A stretch of DNA of 64,000 bases from Planctomycetota bacterium (GTDB lineage Bacteria; Planctomycetota; Planctomycetia; Pirellulales; PALSA-1355): assembly GCA_003389325.1 (NCBI GenBank), contig QQVE01000065.1, forward strand, positions 124,001-188,000, in the 5' to 3' direction. Shown piece by piece: positions 38,326-47,579 of the stretch. The number at the start of each line of letters is the position of its first letter. The first letter of the stretch is position 1. A program made the translations under genes and the position numbers. The notes beneath the pieces were generated by a model. That model searched no databases. It was not told the DNA's origin and saw only the letters and a list, made by a program, of their open reading frames with translations.

Positions 38326-39131
38326 GCGGCGTGCCTCATCATGCGTTCGCGTTGCGCTCGCAGGAACAGCTCGACTTCCCAGCCCTCGCTACGAATCCGC
38401 TGGTCGAGATAGCTCAAGAACCGCACGACGGTGAAGAAGACCGCAACGATCCACAACACGCCCTGTAGCGCCAGCACCCGCGCCGTCCACCCCTCGCTCA
38501 CTCCGAACAACACGCGCAGCACCATCGATTGGGTCACGTACAGCGCCACCACCAGGAGCCCGCCGAAGAAAGCCGCCGCCAGCCCCCGGGCGATGTAGTC
38601 GCCGCTCTTGCCGCGATGCAGCACCGAGCTGCGCTTCATCGTCGAAAGCTGTCCACCGCGAGCCGACAGCGGATTGCGCTCGAGCAGGATCACCTCATTC
38701 AGATACGGCCACAGCGCGTAGGGGATCACCGCCGACAGCACCATCACGAACAGCAGCCCGCGGAGCAGGAATTGAAACAAGAACAACTGCGGCAGGCAGG
38801 CCAGCAGGTCGCGGGCCACTTTTCTGCCGCTAGGATGTGCGTCGAACAACGCCTGCCCGAGGTACAAAGTCACGGGCGCCGTGGCCAGCGGCGCCTCGAA
38901 CAACACGGCCACCAGGCTCCACCAAACCATCTCGAAGGTGGCTTCTTCCGACAGGTCGCCGCTGAGCAGCACGTACAGCATGGCATAGTTCATCGCCACC
39001 AGCGGCAACACGCCCCAAGCGGCCAGCACGCACACGGCTTTGAAATGCGTGCGGATCACCTGCAGCGCCAGATCGAGGTTGTCGAGCCAACTGCGCTCGC
39101 GGATCGCGATACGGGCCTGGTCAAACTGCAC
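38322..39131 (-). CDS. Polytopic membrane protein of the MoxR cluster
   Basis: A 269-residue membrane protein with about five helices (VCVLAAWGVLPLVAMNYAML; VWWSLVAVLFEAPLA; LFLFQFLLRGLLFVMVLSAV; GLAAAFFGGLLVVALYV; VLWIVAVFFTVVRFLSYLDQ). I do not recognise a named family, but similar proteins recur between SpoIIM and DUF4129 genes. The GTG at 39131 was chosen because GGGGAGG lies 8 bases upstream; it overlaps the SpoIIM gene by 11 bases, and its stop overlaps the DUF4129 start by 4. Confidence 0.75.
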   Translation of the reverse strand: MQFDQARIAIRERSWLDNLDLALQVIRTHFKAVCVLAAWGVLPLVAMNYAMLYVLLSGDLSEEATFEMVWWSLVAVLFEAPLATAPVTLYLGQALFDAHPSGRKVARDLLACLPQLFLFQFLLRGLLFVMVLSAVIPYALWPYLNEVILLERNPLSARGGQLSTMKRSSVLHRGKSGDYIARGLAAAFFGGLLVVALYVTQSMVLRVLFGVSEGWTARVLALQGVLWIVAVFFTVVRFLSYLDQRIRSEGWEVELFLRAQRERMMRHAA

Positions 39132-40092
39132 GGCGCGGCCTCCCCAGCCAACCCAGCCCGAAGACGTAGAGCAGCAACAAGATCGTAGACACGACCGCCA
39201 CGCCGGCCTTGGCGGCATACGGCAGGCTCGACGGCGAGATGAACCCCTCGATGACCGCGGCCAGGCAAAACAGGATCACGGCCATCGCCATCGTGGGCAC
39301 GGCCTGGTAGACGGCCCGTTGCAACGACTTGATTCGCGACAGTCCGCCGGTGTCGACCAGCGCAAACCCCAACCGCATGCCGGCGGCCGACGAAAACACG
39401 ATTGCCGTGAGTTCAAAGGGTCCGTGGGCGGTGACGAATTCGATAAAGTTGTCGCGCGCCTCGACGGTGAACATGTGGCCGAAAATGGCGCCAAGCTGAA
39501 TAGCGTTCGAGATCGTGATCAGCAAGCCGCCCACGCCCAGAACCAATCCGCCGGCAAAGCAGCGCAGCCCGATGCCGGCATTGTTGAAGACGTAAAACCC
39601 GCCCATGGCTCCCGAAGTGTTCGCGTCGCGGCCGCGGGGCGGCGTGGCGAAGCTCTGCTCGACGCTTGCCAGGGCGTCGACGCCCACCGTGTCTTCGCAG
39701 TAGGAACGCGAGGAGTACCCCAGCGCCATCGAGGCGAAAAAGATGCCCCAGAAAACGGCGGTCGCCAGCCACAGCGTGCGGTCGAACAGCAGCCGGCGGG
39801 GCACTTCCACGAACAACTCGTGTCCCCACTGGCGCCAGCGGAACATCTTACTGCGGTACAGTTGATTGTGCGCTCGGCCCACCAGGTCGTGCAGGTACTG
39901 CACGGTATGGGGCGGCAATTGGTAGGCGTCGGCCAGCGCCAGGTCGGCGCAGGCGCTGCGATAAGCCGTGGCGAAACGCAGCACGCCCTCGGGACCCAGC
40001 CGCCGCGTGCCGCCACTCTCCAGGGTGCGGCACATCGTCTCCAACTCGGCCCAGCCCGCCCGGCGCTTTTCGAGAAGCTGCGCGACCTTCAT
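39121..40092 (-). CDS. Stage II sporulation protein M-like membrane protein (DUF95)
   Basis: A 323-residue membrane protein. An N-terminal helical cytosolic region (VAQLLEKRRAGWAELETMCR) is followed by about six helices, with the SpoIIM/DUF95 motif NNAGIGLRCFAGGLVLGVGG and HGPFELTAIVFSSAAGMRLG. It overlaps the RDD gene stop by 4 bases and the next gene by 11. In organisms that do not sporulate, SpoIIM homologues sit in MoxR/RDD clusters with an unknown membrane role. Confidence 0.87.
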   Translation of the reverse strand: MKVAQLLEKRRAGWAELETMCRTLESGGTRRLGPEGVLRFATAYRSACADLALADAYQLPPHTVQYLHDLVGRAHNQLYRSKMFRWRQWGHELFVEVPRRLLFDRTLWLATAVFWGIFFASMALGYSSRSYCEDTVGVDALASVEQSFATPPRGRDANTSGAMGGFYVFNNAGIGLRCFAGGLVLGVGGLLITISNAIQLGAIFGHMFTVEARDNFIEFVTAHGPFELTAIVFSSAAGMRLGFALVDTGGLSRIKSLQRAVYQAVPTMAMAVILFCLAAVIEGFISPSSLPYAAKAGVAVVSTILLLLYVFGLGWLGRPRRAV

Positions 40093-40946
40093 GGCAGGGT
40101 CACCTCCGCGTCGGCCATTTCCTGCGCTTCGCGCTCCGGCGACAGCGGCGTGCTGCCGGCCGACGAGTCGGCGATGAACGTGCGGTAGTAGAGCGCGCAC
40201 AGCAGCAAGTCGGGATTGGTGTCCCCGGGAAGCGAGAACCGCGCGGCCAGCGGCTCGGCCAGCGAGCGCGCGATCTCGTACCGCCGGGCCGGCGCAATGC
40301 GCTCGCGCCGCGCCACGTAGACCGACAGCGCGTGCGCCAGGCCGCGACTGACCGTGAAGCTCACCGGCAATTGCAGGGCCATCCGCACCACGTCGGGATG
40401 TTCGATGCGGGCCACGCCTCGCAGCCGGCTGCGCCGCTCGACGACCACGATCGTGCCACAGGCCAGATCGCCCAGCCGCTGGTAGCGGCTTCCCGCGGCC
40501 ATGGCTGCCAGACCGCACATATAGAACGGAATGCCCAGACCGCCGGCTCCCCAAAATGGCAGCCCGTCGACGGCCCGCAGCACGTTGCGCAGGATGGCCT
40601 GCATGGCGTTGATCGGCTGCCCGTTTTCGGAGAGCACTCGGAGGCCCAGCATCCGCTTGCCCGGCGTTTGCCCGTTCCACAGGGTCTCGAACACACCGAA
40701 ATAGAACCAGCTCACGATGAACACCAGCAGCAGCCAAAGCCCGATTCCCAGTCCGCCGACGCCGCCGAACGACGTCGTCATCGTGAGCACGATGAAGGCC
40801 AAAATCAGAAAGCCGAGGATGATGCCGCAGTCGATCAAGTAGGCCGGCAAGCGCCGGAACGGACCGGCCAGGATGTAATGGAAGGCAATATTCTCGGGCG
40901 TAACGATTTCGATGCGCGAATCGAGTTGTCGCTGCGGTTGCGGCAT
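40089..40946 (-). CDS. RDD family membrane protein
   Basis: A 285-residue protein and first gene of the seven-gene MoxR operon. The RDD domain begins PFRRLPAYLIDCGIILGFLI, with TLWNGQTPGKRMLGLRV and RYQRLGDLACGTIVVVERR. Three helices are visible. A C-terminal cytosolic segment follows (about 190-285). ATG 40946 was chosen from homology, although GGAGGG is immediately adjacent, so a slightly different start remains possible. Confidence 0.85.
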   Translation of the reverse strand: MPQPQRQLDSRIEIVTPENIAFHYILAGPFRRLPAYLIDCGIILGFLILAFIVLTMTTSFGGVGGLGIGLWLLLVFIVSWFYFGVFETLWNGQTPGKRMLGLRVLSENGQPINAMQAILRNVLRAVDGLPFWGAGGLGIPFYMCGLAAMAAGSRYQRLGDLACGTIVVVERRSRLRGVARIEHPDVVRMALQLPVSFTVSRGLAHALSVYVARRERIAPARRYEIARSLAEPLAARFSLPGDTNPDLLLCALYYRTFIADSSAGSTPLSPEREAQEMADAEVTLP

Positions 40947-41075
40947 CCCTCCATTATTCGTCTGCGGTACCCACCTCGCAAGCTCGCGGAGGGCCCTTGC
41001 CACCCGGCTCGCGCGGGCTTAAGTTTCACGAACGACCAGGGCGGCAACTTCGGCTTGATGCGAGGACCACGACGA

Positions 41076-41807
41076 ATGCGATTGGCGGGTAAGACGGCCG
41101 TGATCACCGGCGGCGCAACGGGAATCGGCAAGGCCATCGCGGCCAGCTTTGCCGCAGAGGGATGCCGCGTGGCCATCGCCGGACGGCGCCAAGCAAAGCT
41201 CGAGGAAGCGGCCGCCGAAGTCGGCGGCGAGCCGCCCGTGCTGACCCACACCGTCGACGTGGCCGACCGCGACAGCGTGGCCAAGCTGTTTCGCTGGGCC
41301 GAGGAAACCCTGGGCAAGGTCGACATCCTGGTCAATAACGCGGGCATCAATACCCCGCAGCGCACCATGGCCGACATTCCGCCCGAGACCTGGGACCAGG
41401 TCCTGCACATCAATGCCACCGGCGCCTTCAACTGCATGCGGGCCGTGCTCGACGGCATGCGCCAGCGCAAGGACGGGCTGATCATCAACATGGACTCGAT
41501 CTCCGGCATGCGCGCGAGCATCCTGGGCGGCGTGGCCTATTGCGCCTCGAAGTTCGCGCTGACGGCGCTGGGCACGTGCGTGGCGCTGGAAGAAGGCAAG
41601 AACGGCATCCGCGTGACCAGCATCTGCCCCGGCGAAGTGGATACGCCGCTATTGGACGGGCGCCCCACGCCCCTGACCGCCGAGCACCGCGCGAGCATTC
41701 TGCAATCGGAAGACGTGGCCGCCGCGGCATTGATGGTGGCCTGCCTGCCGCCGCGGGCCCACGTGCACGAGCTGGTGATCAAGCCCACGTGGCAAGACTA
41801 CGCCTAA
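41076..41807 (+). CDS. Short-chain dehydrogenase/reductase
   Basis: A 243-residue classical SDR. Cofactor motif TGGATGIGKA at 11-20, NNAG near 88, catalytic Ser in MDSISGM near 139, and YCASK (Tyr155, Lys159). It follows the NAD(P) Rossmann fold with a basic residue after strand 2 (AGRRQAK), favouring NADP. The substrate is unknown. GAGGA lies about 10 bases before ATG 41076. It is divergent from the MoxR operon and converges on the glycosyltransferase-like gene. Confidence 0.88.
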   Translation: MRLAGKTAVITGGATGIGKAIAASFAAEGCRVAIAGRRQAKLEEAAAEVGGEPPVLTHTVDVADRDSVAKLFRWAEETLGKVDILVNNAGINTPQRTMADIPPETWDQVLHINATGAFNCMRAVLDGMRQRKDGLIINMDSISGMRASILGGVAYCASKFALTALGTCVALEEGKNGIRVTSICPGEVDTPLLDGRPTPLTAEHRASILQSEDVAAAALMVACLPPRAHVHELVIKPTWQDYA

Positions 41808-41814
41808 GCGGCGT

Positions 41815-41830
41815 GAGTCGCCCCCGACTC
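41815..41830. terminator. Possible two-way hairpin between converging genes
   Basis: GAGTCG and CGACTC pair around a CCCC loop, between the SDR stop and the glycosyltransferase-like stop. No T-tract follows on either side. Confidence 0.3.
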
Positions 41831-41839
41831 GTGGATCCC

Positions 41840-42772
41840 TCAGGCTGCGCGGCGCCCGAGAATGAATCCGGCGGCCAGAGCGCTCAGATGGCGCAACCGC
41901 CGGCCGACGCTTGCCGATTCGCGAGGCGCCACGGGGGCATGCATCTCGCGCGTGGCCGCCAATGCCCGGTAGCGTGCGAGCACGTCGGTGTAGGTTTCCA
42001 GGCCGCCTCGCTGCGGAGCGTAGGCGAAGTGCGCCACGAGCGCGTCGCCCACGATGGCGGTGGTGCGGCCGGTCTCGCGCGGCACGTGCTCGGTGACCCA
42101 GGCCTCGTCGTCGTCTGCGAAGCGGCGGGCCGGCTCGGCCAGGTCGCGGCCCAGCCAGCACATGGCGTTGATCGAGAACCGTTCGTAGTCGGTCAGTTCC
42201 CACGTGTCGAAGTGGAACTTGTGCAACTCGCCGGCGGCGCGAAGGTCGAAAAACGTCTCATGGGCGGCGTGCGCCGTGCGCCAGCGCCGCCAACTCACGT
42301 CGCCTAAGCACTCGTACTCGACCGCCGGGGTGTCGGCCAGCAGACCCTGCTTTTGGTGCAAGTGCGAACAGAGCGAGTTGTTGACCGTGTTGGGGAACAC
42401 AGTCAGATACTGTGGATGATCGAGCCGGAACTGCAACAGCCGCTCGATGGCGCCGTCGTCGATCCACACCAGATCGTCGTCGAGCTTTAGATAGAGCGTG
42501 TGGTCCTCGTCGCACTTCTGCCAAAACCAGCAGATGCGCGGCACGGCACTCTTGCGCGAGTAGCGCGAGCTGTCGTGCACGAGGCGGAAAAAGTCGGGAT
42601 AGGCCGCCGCCAGGTCGCGCGCGTACTGCACGTCCTCCGGGCAGTCGGTGTTGATCCAGAAATGATGCTCGTCGATCAGGTCGCGCAGACCGAGCAGATA
42701 GCGGACGAGGATCTCGACGTAACGGCGCCGCCCGTACGGCGTCACCGACACCACTCTTCTTCCTTGAAACAT
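41840..42772 (-). CDS. Glycosyltransferase-like protein (GT-A fold)
   Basis: A 310-residue protein. YLKLDDDLVWID near residue 98 is a DXD-type metal/nucleotide-sugar motif. The flanking pattern (VVSVTPYGRRRYVEILVRYL at the N-terminus; NTDCPEDVQYARDLAAAYPD) matches GT-A-like enzymes acting at the cell surface. No membrane helix is seen. The substrate is not inferable. It converges on the SDR gene; the PQQ-propeller gene lies upstream on the same strand. Confidence 0.6.
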   Translation of the reverse strand: MFQGRRVVSVTPYGRRRYVEILVRYLLGLRDLIDEHHFWINTDCPEDVQYARDLAAAYPDFFRLVHDSSRYSRKSAVPRICWFWQKCDEDHTLYLKLDDDLVWIDDGAIERLLQFRLDHPQYLTVFPNTVNNSLCSHLHQKQGLLADTPAVEYECLGDVSWRRWRTAHAAHETFFDLRAAGELHKFHFDTWELTDYERFSINAMCWLGRDLAEPARRFADDDEAWVTEHVPRETGRTTAIVGDALVAHFAYAPQRGGLETYTDVLARYRALAATREMHAPVAPRESASVGRRLRHLSALAAGFILGRRAA

Positions 42773-42901
42773 GGCGGGCTCTCGCTTGGCTGCCAGCAGC
42801 GCCAGTGCCGATTCACTTCTGGTCTTCTTGAGGGCCCGAATTCTGGGCCAAAGACCCCTGATGGGTCAATGGCAATCGCGCTGCTAGCTGTTCGGCGAGC
42901 G

Positions 42902-44161
42902 TCAGTCGCCGGCGCCCGCGGCATTCGGGCCGATGCAGTACAGCGCCTTGGTCGAGCGGATCAGCAGTTGGCCCTGGCAGGGAACGATCGACGAGCGGAA
43001 CACCTCTTCGCGATCGCTTTCCAAGCGGCTCTTGGCCACGATGTGGGCCGCTGCGGCATCGGGCTCGATGACAATCAACTCGCCGTCTTCGGCAAGCAGA
43101 TAGGCGCGCTCGCCGCAAACCAGCGGCGTGGTTGCGAACTTCGAGCCGATCCGCTCTTTCCAGAGTTCTTTGCCGGTCTCGCAGTCGTAGCCCACCAGGA
43201 TGCCTGCCATGCTGCACCCCAGCAGCACGTCGCCGACGACCACCGGCGAGGGCAGATCGCGGCCGGCCCGTCGCGTGGTGTGCCACAGGCGGTGCGTCTT
43301 GGTCACGTCGCCCTCGCCGCCGGGGCGCACGCAGTAGATATCGCCCATCAGCCCGTTGATCACGTACAGCTTGTCGTGGGCCCATGCCGGCACGGGCTCG
43401 CCCCGTCCGTTGAACCCGTCGCAAGACCACAGCTCCTCGCCGGTTCGGGGATTGTAGCTGCGCACGCCGGTGTGGCTGTTGAGGATCAGTTCCTCGCGCT
43501 GGGGTGTGTCGATCACGATCGGCGTGCTCCAGCCGCGAATCACCTGCCGGGGCGTGCTCCACAGGGTCTCGCCCGTGCGGGAGTCGAAGGCCACGAGCGC
43601 CGACTCGGGCGACTCGCTATCGCAGTTTTGAATCACGGTGTCGCCATAGAAGATCGGGCTGGCGGCCGTTCCCCAGGGCCCGTCGAACGCGCCCAGGTCG
43701 CGCGACCAGAGCAGCTTGCCGTCGAGGGTGTAGGCGTGCAATCCGCCGCGGCCGAAGAAGGCCACGACCACTTTGCCGTTGGTGGCGCACGTGGCCGAGG
43801 CGTGGCCGTTCATGCGATGCGAGCGCTCGGGCTCGCCGGTCCAGGCCACGTGTTCCCACAGCGTGCGACCGCTTTCCCGGTCGAGGCACAGCACGAGCCG
43901 CTTGGCTCCCTCGTCGAGCGCCGTAGTGAGAAAGATCCGCTCGCCCCACACCACCGGCATCGATTGGCCACTGCCGGGAAGCGTTGTCGTCCAGGCGACG
44001 TTGTCCTCGGTCACCTTCAGCGGCAGGTCCGTCTCTTGCGTATGGCTCGAGCCGTCGGGCCCTCCCCAGCGCGGCCACGGATCTTCGCCGCGCGCGGCCA
44101 GCACAATCAGGCACGTCAAAACGGCCGCTGCGGGCATACTCCTAGACAATCGCTGGCGCAC
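42902..44161 (-). CDS. Exported PQQ-like beta-propeller protein
   Basis: A 419-residue protein with a signal peptide (hydrophobic MPAAAVLTCLIVLAARG). Repeats with the propeller signature (LDRESGRTLWEH, FDSRTGETLWST, YNPRTGEELWSC, YDCETGKELWKE) mark at least four blades of a PQQ-like propeller. Without the PQQ ligands it is probably a binding or assembly protein. GTG 44161 was chosen because GGGAG lies 7 bases upstream. It follows the DUF1501 gene by 46 bases and is probably in its operon. Confidence 0.8.
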   Translation of the reverse strand: MRQRLSRSMPAAAVLTCLIVLAARGEDPWPRWGGPDGSSHTQETDLPLKVTEDNVAWTTTLPGSGQSMPVVWGERIFLTTALDEGAKRLVLCLDRESGRTLWEHVAWTGEPERSHRMNGHASATCATNGKVVVAFFGRGGLHAYTLDGKLLWSRDLGAFDGPWGTAASPIFYGDTVIQNCDSESPESALVAFDSRTGETLWSTPRQVIRGWSTPIVIDTPQREELILNSHTGVRSYNPRTGEELWSCDGFNGRGEPVPAWAHDKLYVINGLMGDIYCVRPGGEGDVTKTHRLWHTTRRAGRDLPSPVVVGDVLLGCSMAGILVGYDCETGKELWKERIGSKFATTPLVCGERAYLLAEDGELIVIEPDAAAAHIVAKSRLESDREEVFRSSIVPCQGQLLIRSTKALYCIGPNAAGAGD

Positions 44162-44207
44162 GGTGCAACTCCCGGGGAGGTCAGGTTTCAGCAGCGGCGG
44201 GTGGGCC

Positions 44208-45518
44208 CTAAAGGAGCTCGGCAATCGGCTCGCCATCTTCAATCATATACACCGGGCGGCCGGCGTTGCTGATGAACTGCGTCTGGCGGTCGATGCCCAA
44301 CACGTCGAAAACCGTGGCCATCAGGTCCTGCGGCCGAATGGGCACGCTCTTGGGCACGTCGCCCTTGGGCATCGATTCGCCCACGACCTGGCCGGTCTTC
44401 AAGCCGCCGCCGCTGACGGCCAGCGTGCTCAGGGGGGCCCAGTGATCGCGGCCGCCCTTGCCGTTCACTTTCGGCGTGCGGCCAAACTCGCCGGTGATCA
44501 CCAGCATGATGCGATCGCTCAGCCCGCGCTGGTGGATGTCGTCGACAAACGCGGCGATCGCCTGGTCCAGGCTGGGGCTGCGCTGCTTCATCCGCTTTTC
44601 GATGCCGTTGTGCATGTCCCAGCCGTTGTACGAAAGCGTGACGAACCCGCAGCCGGCCTCGCACAGCCGCCGGGCCTGCAACAGTTGCTCGCCGATTCCC
44701 TTGCCGTAGCGGGCCCGGGTCTTCGACGACTCTTGTTTGATGTTAAACGCCGCCGGCGCCCCGCCCAGCACCAGGTCGAAGGCCTGCTGCTCGAAACGAT
44801 CCATGCCCGTCATGGCGCCCGTGGCGTCGGCTTCACGCTTCAGGCGATCGAGGCTGGCCAGCAGAAAGCGGCGGTCGCCGACGCGCTTTTCCGGCACGGC
44901 CAGCGACAAGTTCTTGAGGGCTTGCCCTTTGGGGTCGAAGGGGCCGTAGGAGGTCCCCAGAAACGCGGGCCCGTCGATGCCCGAACGCAGTCGGTTCAAG
45001 GCCACGTAGGTCGGCATGCCCGTCACGCGGTGATTCGTGCCGCGCACGCGGGAGACGATCGCGCCGAGGGCCGGCCGGGCCGGGGCCCCGCCATTGTCGA
45101 TGTTGCGGTTGTCGTAGCCGGTGTTCACAAAGTGCGTGCCGCCGACGTGCCCGCTGTTGTTGTGGGCAAACGAGCGCACGAAGGCCATCTTGTCGGCCAC
45201 GCGGGCGATCTTGGGGAACGTGCCGCCGATCGTCACGCCGGGGAGCTTGGTACGCACGTGCCCGGTGGTGCTGCGGTACTCGACCGGGGCGTTCATGTGC
45301 GGATCGAAGGTTTCCATCTGCGTCGGACCGCCGGCCAGCCAGACCCACACGATCGCGGTGTCCTTGACCGGTTTGCCCTGGGCCTTAGCTTCGGCGCGGG
45401 CCGCCAACAGGCCCGGCAGCGTCAGGGCTCCGGCACCCAAAGCGCCGACCTTCAAGAAGTCGCGCCGCAACATTCCGGCACAATCGCGCGAGCGGGAATC
45501 GGAGAGGATACTCAGCAT
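44208..45518 (-). CDS. DUF1501 protein (second copy)
   Basis: A 436-residue protein. RRDFLKVGALGAGALTLP near residue 18 is a twin-arginine-like signal. DUF1501 motifs include VWLAGGPTQMETFDPH, FVRSFAHNNSGHVGG, GWDMHNGIEKRM, VITGEFGRTPKVN and GRDHWAP. It is only distantly similar to the copy at 16030. GGAGGA lies 8 bases before ATG 45518. It leads into the PQQ-propeller gene. Confidence 0.87.
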   Translation of the reverse strand: MLSILSDSRSRDCAGMLRRDFLKVGALGAGALTLPGLLAARAEAKAQGKPVKDTAIVWVWLAGGPTQMETFDPHMNAPVEYRSTTGHVRTKLPGVTIGGTFPKIARVADKMAFVRSFAHNNSGHVGGTHFVNTGYDNRNIDNGGAPARPALGAIVSRVRGTNHRVTGMPTYVALNRLRSGIDGPAFLGTSYGPFDPKGQALKNLSLAVPEKRVGDRRFLLASLDRLKREADATGAMTGMDRFEQQAFDLVLGGAPAAFNIKQESSKTRARYGKGIGEQLLQARRLCEAGCGFVTLSYNGWDMHNGIEKRMKQRSPSLDQAIAAFVDDIHQRGLSDRIMLVITGEFGRTPKVNGKGGRDHWAPLSTLAVSGGGLKTGQVVGESMPKGDVPKSVPIRPQDLMATVFDVLGIDRQTQFISNAGRPVYMIEDGEPIAELL

Positions 45519-45667
45519 GGCCGCGTCCTCCGTCGTTCGTTCCAAGGGGGGAAGGCAGTGGAACCTATCGGTGGGATTTTATCCGTGACGCAGTATAGCG
45601 CCGGTGGCCGTTTCAAGCAACGCTGTGGACGAATCAATTCGGCGCCGGTGGCGCTGCCCGTTTGGCC

Positions 45668-45800
45668 GCTTAGCCCGGAGCCAACGGCGACGGCGTGTCG
45701 ATGTCGACGTGACCGATGCGCGCAATGCTTCGTCACCCGTGTGCCGGGAACAGAATCAAATTCGCTTCCACGCGCCGTCGCCGTCGGCTCCAGGCTAAAC
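45668..45800. repeat. Family A inverted repeat, complete copy
   Basis: Arms 45668-45698 and 45770-45800 match as reverse complements at 27 of 31 positions and match the copy at 1596-1740. Spacer 71 bases, unrelated in sequence to the first copy. It lies between the oxidoreductase stop and the DUF1501 start, both on the minus strand. Confidence 0.75.
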
Positions 45801-45808
45801 GTGATGCG

Positions 45809-47269
45809 TTACACGTCCTGCGGGACGACGAACGGTTCGCGGTAGGGGCGGGTGAGCAGGACGTTGGCCTGCTCGGCGCCGTCGCCCGTGAAGCGCTCGC
45901 TCTGGGCGTCGAACTCCAGCGTGGGGCCAACGCGGTACTCGACTTCGTCGAGCGTCATGCCGATGGCCTTGAGGTTGTCCTGCAAGGCGGCGAAGCTGTC
46001 GACCACTTGCTTGTTGTCGCCGAGCTTGCCCGACTTCTTGTCGAACTTAGCCACGTCGCCCAGACGATAAGAGATGTTGGCCAGGTGGCACAGCGATGCC
46101 GAGTGGTGGGCCGTTTCGGCATCGGCATTGTTGTCTTCCGGCTTGCGGCTGCGCACCGCGGCGATGAACGCGCCGAACGTGCCGCCCGGCGTAACGTGCG
46201 CGTCGGGCCCTTCGAGCTTTTCGCCGGTCTTTGAGCCGTGCGGATAGAACTTGCCCTCGCGGATCATGCCTTCGGTTGTGTAGTACTCGTTCGACACGTT
46301 GCGCGGGACGTCGCCGCGGTCTTTGTTGGCCACCAGCCCCCGCACCTCGAACAGCAGCAGGGCGTCGCCGTAGTCGAACACGGCCATCTGCGTGTTGGGC
46401 GTCTGGCCCTGATCGTTGTAGCCAAAGCGTCCGCCCAGGCTCCACACGCTCTTGGGCAGCGTCGAATCCTTGATCGCCCAGCGGGCCACGTCCATCTCGT
46501 GCACGCCCTGGTTGCCGATGTCGCCGTTGCCGGTGTCCCAGAACCAGTGCCAGTTGTAGGGCACCAGGTTGGCGTGGTACGACTGCTCGGGCGCCGGGCC
46601 CAGCCAGAGGTTGAAGTCGAGCTCGCTCGGCGGGGCTTCGGTCGGCTTGTCGCCGATGCTCCAACGCGGCTTGCAGCAGTAACCTTTCGAGACTAGCAGC
46701 TTGCCATACTTGCCGCTTTGCAGGGCCGCGATCTCGCGGGCTCGTCCTTCGCTGGAGCGCTGCTGCGTGCCGTGCTGCACGACGCGGTCGTACTTCTTGG
46801 CGGCGCGCACGCACTGCCGGCCTTCGAACACGTTGTGGCTGATCGGCTTCTCGACGTACACGTCCTTGCCGGCCTGGCAGGCCCACACCGTGATCAGCGA
46901 GTGCCAGTGATTGCAGGTGGCCACGCTCACCGCGTCGAGATCCTTGTCGTCGAGCGCCTCGCGAATGTCGAGCACGCACTTCGGCTCGTTGCCGCCCAGG
47001 TCGGCCACCGACTTCTTGCGCGAGTCAAACCAGCGGGTGTCGGGATCGATCAGGTACGTGACCTGCACGTTCTGGTCCTTGAGCTCGCCGGCAAAGGCGT
47101 CGATGTGCGAACGGCCTCGCCCGCGGATGCCCGCCACGCCGATGCGAATCGCGTCGTTCGCGCCCAGCACGCGTCCCGAAGCCTTCGTACCGGCCACGGT
47201 GAACAGCCCAAATGCGGTGCTGGCAGCGGCGGAACGTTTTACGAACTGGCGGCGTGTAACTCGGGCCAT
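45809..47269 (-). CDS. Gfo/Idh/MocA-family oxidoreductase with twin-arginine signal
   Basis: A 486-residue exported oxidoreductase. RRQFVKRSAAASTAFGLFTV is a twin-arginine signal near residue 6. The NAD(P) Rossmann motif IGVAGIRGRGRSHI lies near 44, and the EKP motif appears as VYVEKPISHN near 138. It oxidises or epimerises sugars or cyclitols in most relatives; the substrate is unknown. GGGAG is 7 bases before ATG 47269. It is divergent from the copper-enzyme fusion gene across a 310-base region. Confidence 0.87.
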   Translation of the reverse strand: MARVTRRQFVKRSAAASTAFGLFTVAGTKASGRVLGANDAIRIGVAGIRGRGRSHIDAFAGELKDQNVQVTYLIDPDTRWFDSRKKSVADLGGNEPKCVLDIREALDDKDLDAVSVATCNHWHSLITVWACQAGKDVYVEKPISHNVFEGRQCVRAAKKYDRVVQHGTQQRSSEGRAREIAALQSGKYGKLLVSKGYCCKPRWSIGDKPTEAPPSELDFNLWLGPAPEQSYHANLVPYNWHWFWDTGNGDIGNQGVHEMDVARWAIKDSTLPKSVWSLGGRFGYNDQGQTPNTQMAVFDYGDALLLFEVRGLVANKDRGDVPRNVSNEYYTTEGMIREGKFYPHGSKTGEKLEGPDAHVTPGGTFGAFIAAVRSRKPEDNNADAETAHHSASLCHLANISYRLGDVAKFDKKSGKLGDNKQVVDSFAALQDNLKAIGMTLDEVEYRVGPTLEFDAQSERFTGDGAEQANVLLTRPYREPFVVPQDV

Positions 47270-47579
47270 GGTTGGGCTCCCTGGAGATTGGAGTGGCGAT
47301 TGCTGGCGGGGAAACGAGCGGTTGAGCCCGATTGTAATGCAACTCCGCAGCCCAAACCAGCTTCCAGCATGCACCACTCGATTGCCGACCAGATCCATAT
47401 ACCCCCGGGGCGGCGGATCTCCGTATAATCGAAATCGCATGACACCCCCCGGCGGCGCACTGGGTAGTAGAGGTAGGTACCCTCGCCTCGGCCCGCGCTG
47501 GCAAGTGGTCGCTCTTGCCCCTCGTAATACTCGGGTAACGAGAGAACGAAGGAAAAACTGTCAACGAAGGAAAGCCGCT
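47270..47579. other. Divergent promoter region
   Basis: The region separates the leftward oxidoreductase from the rightward redoxin fusion. TATAAT at 47424-47429 is a perfect -10 box for the rightward gene, giving a leader of about 145 bases, but no -35 match stands at the right distance. No gene or hairpin is apparent otherwise. Confidence 0.4.
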
